Assembly (NCBI GenBank): GCA_004375885.1
Contig: SOJG01000096.1
Span: 1 to 14,334, forward strand
Direction: 5' to 3'
DNA from: Dehalococcoidia bacterium
Lineage (GTDB): Bacteria > Chloroflexota > Dehalococcoidia > GIF9 > AB-539-J10
Length of the DNA: 14,334 nt
Shown here: positions 7,497 to 12,985 of the stretch, in pieces
Layout of the letters: the number at the start of each line of letters is the position of its first letter
Numbering within the stretch: position 1 is the first letter of the stretch
Program-made: the position numbers and the translations under genes
Notes under the pieces: generated by a model
The model's input: only the letters and a program-made list of their open reading frames with translations
Databases searched by the model: none
Told to the model about the DNA's origin: nothing

Positions 7497-8894
7497 ATGG
7501 ATTTCTCTGGACTTTACGTTAAAGAAGCAAGGGCCATCAGGAAGGCTAAGGGAGCTTTGCTCGTAGCGGAAAGCATACCTGGCATAAAATTCGGCGAGAT
7601 AGTTGATGTCCAGCTTGCTAACGGTGAGGTGAAAAGCGGTCAGGCAATAGACATCAGTGAGGAAGCAGCTATAATCGAGGTATTTGGCGGCGTCAGCGAG
7701 GTGGATCTCATCGCAAGCAGGATACGGTGTAAAGGCGAAACCCTGAAGCTGCCGGTATCAATTGACATTCTGGGCCGGATCTTCAACGGGATGGGACAGC
7801 CAATAGACGGAGGTTCGTCAGTGGTTCCTGAAGATTACCTGGACATTAATGGTGAGCCGGTAAACCCGGCGCTCCGCCAGCCTCCGGCAGAGTTCATTGA
7901 GACGGGAATCTCGCCGATAGACGGTCTAAACGCATTGGTCAGAGGGCAGAAATTGCCCATATTCAGCGGCTCAGGCCTGCCTCATAACCGAATTGTGGCC
8001 CAGATAATCAGGCAGGCAACCGTAAAGGGCAAGGAGGAAAGGTTTGCCCTGGTATTTGCTGCCATCGGTATCAGTTACGATGATGCCTCCTTCTTCATGA
8101 GGAATCTCGAGAGGACAGGTGCACTGGAAAGGACCGTGGCCTTCATCAATACCGCGTCAGACCCTGTTATCGAGCGAATATCAACACCAAGGCTAGCTTT
8201 AACCGCAGCCGAATATCTGGCATGGAAACAGAATATGCATGTGCTGGTCATACTCACCGACATGACCAATTATTGCGAAGCTCTCCGCGAACTTTCTTCC
8301 ATGCGTGAAGAGATACCATCAAGAAGGGGATATCCCGGGTATATGTACACTGACCTGGCCACGATGTATGAGAGAGCAGGCAGGATTTTTGGTAAAGAAG
8401 GCTCAGTAACTATAATGCCCATTTTGACCATGCCTGACGATGATATAACACATCCCATACCCGATCTTACGGGCTACATAACAGAGGGTCAGATTGTCCT
8501 TTCCCGAAATCTTGAGAGGAAGGGTATATACCCGCCAATAGATGTATTCTTATCCCTTTCACGGATGATGAAAGAAGGGATTGGCCCAGGTAAGACCAGA
8601 GAGGACCACAACAATGTTTTCATGCAATCCTATGCCGCTTACGCCGAAGGATGCTATCTCAGGGAGATATCCACCATTATAGGTGCTGAGGCGCTGGGTG
8701 AAAGAGATAGAATATATTTGACCAATGCCGAAGAGTTCGAGAGGAAGTTCATAGCTCAAGGCGAGTGGCAGAAAAGAACCGTGGAAGACACACTGGATAT
8801 AGCTTGGGAGCTGTTTTCGACACTCCCTGAAGAAGACTTGAAGCTAATTAGAGAGGAATTCATCAAGAAGTACCTACCCAAGTACCGGAATTAA
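7497..8894 (+). CDS. ntpB: V/A-type ATPase regulatory subunit B
   Basis: Subunit B is the non-catalytic partner of A in the A3B3 head and completes the nucleotide pocket at the A-B interface. The 465 residues match the family length. The position of the P-loop is taken by the B-type sequence FSGSGLPHN (157-164 approximately), which lacks the GKT and confirms B rather than A. Other marks are MGQPIDGG, ILTDMTNYCEALRE, RRGYPGYMYTDLATMYERAGR and LTGYITEGQIVLSR. The last contains Arg337, which aligns by motif with the arginine finger of the family. The C-terminal helical part is complete, ending FIKKYLPKYRN. It follows A after 16 bases with an AAGGAGG site, consistent with equal production of A and B. 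Confidence 0.98.
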   Translation: MDFSGLYVKEARAIRKAKGALLVAESIPGIKFGEIVDVQLANGEVKSGQAIDISEEAAIIEVFGGVSEVDLIASRIRCKGETLKLPVSIDILGRIFNGMGQPIDGGSSVVPEDYLDINGEPVNPALRQPPAEFIETGISPIDGLNALVRGQKLPIFSGSGLPHNRIVAQIIRQATVKGKEERFALVFAAIGISYDDASFFMRNLERTGALERTVAFINTASDPVIERISTPRLALTAAEYLAWKQNMHVLVILTDMTNYCEALRELSSMREEIPSRRGYPGYMYTDLATMYERAGRIFGKEGSVTIMPILTMPDDDITHPIPDLTGYITEGQIVLSRNLERKGIYPPIDVFLSLSRMMKEGIGPGKTREDHNNVFMQSYAAYAEGCYLREISTIIGAEALGERDRIYLTNAEEFERKFIAQGEWQKRTVEDTLDIAWELFSTLPEEDLKLIREEFIKKYLPKYRN

Positions 8895-8911
8895 AGGCAG
8901 GCGCACAGGAA

Positions 8912-9553
8912 ATGCCCGAGTTAGTTAAGGTTAGACCTACCAAGATTGAGCTCGTCAAATTGAAACGCAGGCTCTCCTTGGCCCAAAGAGTACAGAAGAT
9001 CGTAAAGGACAGGCTCTCCATACTAACCATGGAATTCCTAGAGACAGCCAGGGACACAACAGAAGCTAAAGGAAGACTACTCGATGTATTCTCCAAGCTC
9101 TACAGGGCCTTTTCAATCGCAACCGGGTATCACGGATACATGGGCCTGGAAAAGGAACTGGTGGCCACTGAGGCTGACTTGAAAATCGTTTCCGGGTCAA
9201 GAAACGTGGCTGGCGTGCGAATTCCGTCTCTTGAACTGACAGGCAACGGAAAGCCGATGAGCAGATATAATCTGGCTGATACGTCCTCGTGGTTGGACCA
9301 TGCAGCACAGTTATCTGAAGAGTCTCTTCAAGCTATTGCGGAATTCGCTGAGCTCCAGAGAAGCTTCGAGTTACTCGCAATGGAAATAAATCGGACAAAA
9401 AGGATAAGCAATGCTCTAGAATATATAGTAATTCCGGGGTTACAGCTGACCATAAATTACCTGAATATGAAGTTTGAGGAAAGAGATAGAGAGGAGAAGA
9501 CACGGCTCAAACGCGTGAAAGTCATGCTTGCCAGAGGACAGACGGATGCTTAA
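8912..9553 (+). CDS. ntpD: V/A-type ATPase central rotor subunit D
   Basis: Subunit D is the rotating shaft: a long antiparallel coiled coil whose ends reach into the A3B3 head. The 213 residues have the family's N-terminal signature VRPTKIELVKLKRRLSLAQRV and the matching C-terminal helix around residues 150-205, including RTKRISNALEYIVIPGL and NYLNMKFEERDREE. The middle (about 70-120) is the short beta-hairpin region that binds F. The start at 8912 is 17 bases after the B stop and has only a poor Shine-Dalgarno (AGG-containing purine stretches at non-ideal distances). Its last eight bases overlap the next gene's ATG. The assignment is secure. Confidence 0.96.
   Translation: MPELVKVRPTKIELVKLKRRLSLAQRVQKIVKDRLSILTMEFLETARDTTEAKGRLLDVFSKLYRAFSIATGYHGYMGLEKELVATEADLKIVSGSRNVAGVRIPSLELTGNGKPMSRYNLADTSSWLDHAAQLSEESLQAIAEFAELQRSFELLAMEINRTKRISNALEYIVIPGLQLTINYLNMKFEERDREEKTRLKRVKVMLARGQTDA
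9533..9538 (+). promoter_or_regulatory. Ribosome-binding site that fixes the UPF0216 start
   Basis: AGAGGA inside the end of the subunit D gene is seven bases before the ATG at 9546. It favours that ATG over the in-frame TTG at 9528 and the ATG at 9576, and implies translation coupled to subunit D. Confidence 0.6.
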
Positions 9554-10016
9554 CCCATTACAGGACAAAGTCCCGATGCAATCGGAGCAATCTCCCTATG
9601 AAACGGTGCTTCAGGATTGTCTAAGAGGCGAACTCAGGCTAGTCAACGCTGGGTTACCGAAGAGTCAAAAACGGCTATCAGACTTACTGAACGAGAAATA
9701 TCCTCACGTGGTATGTAACGACGGCAGTACTCACTGCTTTAAGAAGAGTGAACTTGAGTATCTGGCAAGCATGATAGATGCCGATGAACAACAAGCACTG
9801 CCATTGCCCATGCTTATAGAGCGAGGGGGAAGTCAAGCTGAGGCAGCCATAATATGCGGAGCGAAGGTAGAGGAGAAGGTTGTGTCAAAGGCGCTTAATA
9901 TGCCGGTGACAAGCGAGGAAGGGAGGGTCAGGATATATAAGCCACAGCTAGCCCTGCTAAGGAGAAAACTCAGAACAACGACCGTATACGTGTTCTCTCC
10001 TACAGTAGTTGCCTGA
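9546..10016 (+). CDS. UPF0216 (DUF61) family protein of unknown function
   Basis: From the ATG at 9546 the product has 156 residues. It matches my recollection of the UPF0216/DUF61 pattern, a family known mainly from archaea. The elements are an N-terminal helix ending in (R)LVNAGLPKSQKRLSDLL, then YPHVVCNDGSTHCFKKSELEYLA, a strand with PLPMLIERG, and a C-terminal block with YKPQLALLRRKL and TTTVYVF. The many basic and aromatic residues in the HVV-x-DGS-x-H-x-F core suggest a small globular, perhaps nucleic-acid- or nucleotide-associated protein, but no function is established and none is claimed. It overlaps the subunit D stop by eight bases and has AGAGGA seven bases upstream, so it is likely the last cistron of the ATPase operon. 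An in-frame TTG at 9528 and an ATG at 9576 are alternative starts. Confidence 0.82.
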   Translation: MLNPLQDKVPMQSEQSPYETVLQDCLRGELRLVNAGLPKSQKRLSDLLNEKYPHVVCNDGSTHCFKKSELEYLASMIDADEQQALPLPMLIERGGSQAEAAIICGAKVEEKVVSKALNMPVTSEEGRVRIYKPQLALLRRKLRTTTVYVFSPTVVA

Positions 10017-10093
10017 ACCGCCCGCTCACTATGTGATGCTCCATACTTATGCGCCGCAAGACTGCTAGACCGGGACCTCTGACTCTCAAGCTA

Positions 10094-10122
10094 TTGACAA
10101 ATGTCTGCGCTTAGGAGATAAT
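10094..10122 (+). promoter_or_regulatory. Near-consensus promoter of rpsP with a very short leader
   Basis: A perfect TTGACA at 10094-10099 is followed after exactly 17 bases by GATAAT (5 of 6) at 10117-10122. Transcription should start about 10129-10130, only four or five bases before the rpsP ATG at 10134. AGGAG at 10113-10117 lies in the spacer and -10 region, so it would not be in this transcript. It is also 16 bases from the ATG, too far to act as a normal ribosome site. Confidence 0.8.
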
Positions 10123-10133
10123 CACCCTGTCAA

Positions 10134-10403
10134 ATGGTTAAGATCAGATTACGCCGTATGGGGAGGAGAAACAGGCCATTCTACCGAGTGGTGGTAGCCG
10201 ACAGTCGTTCTCCCCGTGATGGCAGATTCCTTGATATAATCGGCCATTACAATCCTTTGACCGAGCCAGCAGCGATTGATATCAATGAAGAGAAAGCTTT
10301 AGAGTGGCTTAAATGTGGAGCTCAGCCTACAGATACGGTGCGCAGCTTACTTGGCAAACTAGGCATTATGGGCAAATTCAAGCCGGCCTCGGGCCAGAAC
10401 TAA
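10134..10403 (+). CDS. rpsP: Ribosomal protein bS16
   Basis: This is a small-subunit ribosomal protein that binds 16S rRNA and helps 30S assembly. The 89 residues begin with the classic MVKIRLRRMGRRNRPFYR and continue VVVADSRSPRDGRFLDIIGHYNP, then the AIDINEEKALEWLKCGAQPTDTVRSLL segment. Both length and sequence are normal for the family. bS16 is absent from archaea, so it shows that the window is bacterial despite the archaeal-type ATPase. It is followed after 16 bases by khpA, a common bacterial arrangement. The usual upstream ffh is absent, and a strong promoter lies directly in front. Confidence 0.98.
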   Translation: MVKIRLRRMGRRNRPFYRVVVADSRSPRDGRFLDIIGHYNPLTEPAAIDINEEKALEWLKCGAQPTDTVRSLLGKLGIMGKFKPASGQN

Positions 10404-10419
10404 CTACTAAGGAGGCGAA

Positions 10420-10647
10420 ATGAAAGACCTGGTGGAATACATCATCAAAGCCATTGTGGCAGAACCTGACGCGGTAAACATAACCGAGGAGACCAGTGAC
10501 GAAGGCTTGCTGATCAAATTGGAGGTTGCTCCCGATGACAAAGGAAGGGTCATCGGCAGACAGGGTAGGGTGGCTCAGGCAATACGAACGCTGCTTCGAG
10601 TAAAAGCGGCTAGAGAAGAGACGAGAGTCAGACTTGAAATAGTATAA
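10420..10647 (+). CDS. khpA: KH-domain RNA-binding protein KhpA
   Basis: The protein is a single type II KH domain of 75 residues, binding single-stranded RNA; family members in Gram-positive bacteria pair with KhpB and affect cell division and small RNAs. The GRVIGRQGRVAQAIRTLLR segment contains the GRQG loop (the GxxG motif, about residues 47-50) that contacts the RNA backbone. The N-terminal MKDLVEYIIKAIVAEPDAV is typical. AAGGAGG at 10409-10415 is four bases before the ATG. Position directly after rpsP is the standard bacterial context. The usual next genes, rimM and trmD, are not found here; a gene-free stretch follows. Confidence 0.96.
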   Translation: MKDLVEYIIKAIVAEPDAVNITEETSDEGLLIKLEVAPDDKGRVIGRQGRVAQAIRTLLRVKAAREETRVRLEIV

Positions 10648-10648
10648 T

Positions 10649-10690
10649 CGGGATTCACAAACACCCGGTTCTCATGGTCTTCTAATCCCG
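10649..10690 (+). terminator. Possible weak terminator or inverted repeat after khpA
   Basis: CGGGATT at 10649-10655 and AATCCCG at 10684-10690 form a perfect 7-base stem with a 28-base loop. It starts one base after the khpA stop. There is no run of Ts after it and the loop is long, so classical intrinsic termination is doubtful. The location after the last gene of the rpsP unit is the main support. Confidence 0.3.
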
Positions 10691-10973
10691 AATCGTTGAG
10701 CGGGCTCAGCTAGCAGTGGCCTGTTCTGGCGTGGGGGCTTGCGGTCGACTGGCTTCTCTCTTCAGCCTTGTGGTCCTTTTGTGCGTGGCGCCAGACGCCT
10801 CCATAGCTGAGTCCTCAGCCAACGTAGACTCCAAGCATTTAGTTACCGCCCTATACTTAGTCTCGTCGTTTGGCCCACATGCCCTCATCTTCATGTACCT
10901 CAGTCGTCTACCCCCGCTACACGCTCATGACTTCATATGGAGGGTCGACATCCCCGCCATCGCCTCACGACGA

Positions 10974-10987
10974 TTCGCCCGGGCGAA
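10974..10987. repeat. Perfect 14-base palindrome
   Basis: TTCGCCCGGGCGAA reads the same on both strands with no spacer. It lies in the gene-free stretch about 190 bases upstream of the ABC promoter. It could be a protein-binding site or part of a decayed repeat; there is no direct evidence for either. Confidence 0.5.
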
Positions 10988-11047
10988 GCCGGAGATGCTA
11001 CAATCACGCTGTCGGCTAACCGGGACGCGCTCCCCCTGGAATTCATC

Positions 11048-11062
11048 GCTGGCCAGGCCAGC
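11048..11062. repeat. Perfect 7+1+7 inverted repeat
   Basis: GCTGGCC and GGCCAGC flank a single central A, giving a 15-base palindrome. It lies 60 bases downstream of the TTCGCCCGGGCGAA palindrome and 40 bases upstream of a third one, GCTGATCAGC at 11103-11112. A binding site or a repeat remnant is possible. Confidence 0.5.
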
Positions 11063-11154
11063 ACGTCCTCATTGCGTCGCTCCAGAGCCGACATGAAGAG
11101 TTGCTGATCAGCCCCGCTACTCGTCCTCAAGCACGGTTTCGCGGTAGACCTCGT

Positions 11155-11183
11155 TTGAACAGACCTACGGGCGGGGTTATAAT
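11155..11183 (+). promoter_or_regulatory. Promoter of the ABC exporter pair, nearly leaderless
   Basis: TTGAAC (4 of 6) at 11155-11160 and a perfect TATAAT at 11178-11183 are separated by 17 bases. Expected transcription start is near 11190, about six bases before the ATG at 11196. The bases just upstream of the ATG (CAGTGCTGCA) contain no Shine-Dalgarno, so the mRNA would have only a stub of a leader. Confidence 0.7.
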
Positions 11184-11195
11184 CACAGTGCTGCA

Positions 11196-12968
11196 ATGAG
11201 AATTCTACTCAGGTTGATGACCTTTGTCGGAAAATACCGACGGCTATTACTCATGGCCTTCATCTGTATGATGGCGAGCACCGCCTTCCTCTTGATCATA
11301 CCGCAGCTGATTGGCCAGGCAGTCGCTACTGTACTGAGCGATGCTGAACGTAGTGACCTTATATGGCTGGCTGTGGCTGTGATTGGCGCGGGCGCCATGA
11401 GAGGTATCTCTGCCTTCGGAAATAGCTACCTCACCGAAGTGGTATCTCAAAGAACAACTTATGATATCAGGAACGCTCTCTATGACAAACTGCAGAGGCT
11501 GAGTTTTGCCTTTCACGACCAGGCTCAGACGGGAGAGCTTATGTCACGAGCCACCGCCGACGTCGAGGCGATTCGCATGTTCTTCGGGAGAGGCTTGCTG
11601 GGTCTGCTCCAGATAATCATCCTGTTCGTCGCCATCTCTTTTCTCCTGATCCGGCTTAACTTACCCCTCGCTCTGCTGACCATGGCCTTCCTGGCAGCAG
11701 TCGGCTGGCGGGCAAGTGCTGTGGCTAGGCTTCTCCGGCCCATCTGGCTCAGAATTCAACAACTAATGGCAAGGCTGGGCACTATCCTGGAGGAAAACCT
11801 CACCGGGGTTAGGACAGTGAGATCTTTCGCCCACGAGCAGGAAGAGAGCCACAAATTCGCTACCCAGGCAGCACTGCTCTACGAGGAACACATTGCCGCT
11901 ACTCGGCAGAGAGCTTTCAACATATCCCTTATGGTATTTCTGGTCACAATCCCTATAGTGCTCATCTTGTGGTATGGCGGACGACTAGTGATGGCCGGTG
12001 CCCTGGATGTGCCTGGGCTGACCCAGTTCATCTTTTACGTTACCATCATGGGAATGCCGGTGCGCCGCCTGGGATTCATCACGAATATTTTCTCCCGCAC
12101 TGTGTCAGGTGGACAGCGCATTCTAGAGATATTGGACACCGAATCAGTGGTCAAGGAAAAGCCTGGCGCTATTGAGCTAGACAGCGTAAAGGCAGGAGTC
12201 CATTTTGAGAATGTCAGCTTCAGCTATGACTCGGCTGCTCCCACACTCAAGAACGTCACCTTTAGCGTACAGCCGGGAGAATTGGTGGCTCTAGTGGGGG
12301 GCCTGGGTAGCGGCAAGAGCACCATTGCCCACCTGCTCCCCAGATTCTACGATGTGAGCAGTGGAAGAATCACCATCGACGGTATCGACATCCGTGATGT
12401 AACCCTCGAATCACTGCGCAGGAACGTAGGAATAGTACAACAGAATACCTTCCTATTTTCGGCTACTATTCGGGACAACATCGCCTACGGTGCAGTGAAC
12501 GCTGATATGGAACAGATAGTGGCGGCGGCCAAAGCAGCCCAGCTTCATGACTTCATCCAGAGCCTCCCTGACGGCTATGAAACCTGGGTGGGAGAGCGAG
12601 GTGTCACCCTCTCCGGCGGTCAGAGACAACGGTTGGCTATAGCCCGTACGCTGCTCATAAACCCCAGTATCCTGATTATGGATGACTCAACCTCCAGCGT
12701 AGACGCTGGAACTGAACATCTTATTCGTCGCGCCTTAAATGAGCTCATTAAGGGACGCACGACCTTCATCATTACCCATCGCTTGCCCATCATCAGAAAC
12801 GCAGACCTTATCCTGGTGCTTGAGGATGGTGAGGTAGTGGAACGAGGCAGGCACAGCGAGCTTATGGCCAGGAATGGCCTTTATCATCAGATATATGAGT
12901 GGCAACTCTCTGTGACTGAAGATTCCGTAGAGGAGGATCCTGAAGCTCAAGGTAATTCAGATCTGTGA
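11196..12968 (+). CDS. ABC exporter half-transporter with degenerate catalytic site (TM287-like)
   Basis: This 590-residue type IV ABC exporter half has six membrane helices in about residues 15-310 and a nucleotide-binding domain in about 335-575. Motifs in order are A-loop Tyr344, Walker A GGLGSGKS (368-375), Q-loop Gln415, signature LSGGQ (472-476), Walker B ILIMDD (492-497) and the H-loop His528. The residue after the Walker B aspartate is Asp497 where active exporters have Glu (LDEATS here reads MDDSTS). The same Glu-to-Asp change marks the degenerate half of Thermotoga TM287/288. It therefore likely pairs with the next gene, 17 bases downstream, as a heterodimeric exporter of drugs or lipid-like compounds; the substrate is unknown. 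The start at 11196 gives a normal N-terminus, and the C-terminal tail is acidic. Confidence 0.95.
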   Translation: MRILLRLMTFVGKYRRLLLMAFICMMASTAFLLIIPQLIGQAVATVLSDAERSDLIWLAVAVIGAGAMRGISAFGNSYLTEVVSQRTTYDIRNALYDKLQRLSFAFHDQAQTGELMSRATADVEAIRMFFGRGLLGLLQIIILFVAISFLLIRLNLPLALLTMAFLAAVGWRASAVARLLRPIWLRIQQLMARLGTILEENLTGVRTVRSFAHEQEESHKFATQAALLYEEHIAATRQRAFNISLMVFLVTIPIVLILWYGGRLVMAGALDVPGLTQFIFYVTIMGMPVRRLGFITNIFSRTVSGGQRILEILDTESVVKEKPGAIELDSVKAGVHFENVSFSYDSAAPTLKNVTFSVQPGELVALVGGLGSGKSTIAHLLPRFYDVSSGRITIDGIDIRDVTLESLRRNVGIVQQNTFLFSATIRDNIAYGAVNADMEQIVAAAKAAQLHDFIQSLPDGYETWVGERGVTLSGGQRQRLAIARTLLINPSILIMDDSTSSVDAGTEHLIRRALNELIKGRTTFIITHRLPIIRNADLILVLEDGEVVERGRHSELMARNGLYHQIYEWQLSVTEDSVEEDPEAQGNSDL

Positions 12969-12985
12969 GGACAGTATAAAAGCGA

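Larger units (their letters stand above)
10648..11154. other. Gene-free stretch with palindromes between khpA and the ABC transporters
   Basis: More than 500 bases contain no gene that I can recognise. Open frames exist on both strands (for example plus 10716-11096, minus 10706-10894 and minus 10933-11196). None has a convincing ribosome site and none resembles a known family. A further minus-strand frame open from 11068 to 10925 ends in MAGMSTLHMKS and a stop; it lacks an upstream start. Three perfect palindromes lie within 140 bases. No tRNA, rRNA or familiar structured RNA was seen. Possible explanations are a decayed gene, a repeat element or an unrecognised RNA. Confidence 0.5.

Noticed and set aside
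10706..10894. 62-residue minus-strand open frame, basic (KRTTRLKREASRPQ)
   Set aside because: It could be the tail of a decayed gene, but no start signal or family resemblance could be shown.
10716..11096. 126-residue plus-strand open frame in the gene-free stretch, with a hydrophobic N-terminal part
   Set aside because: No ribosome site, composition unlike the neighbouring proteins, no recognised family; the frame may be open by chance in GC-rich DNA.
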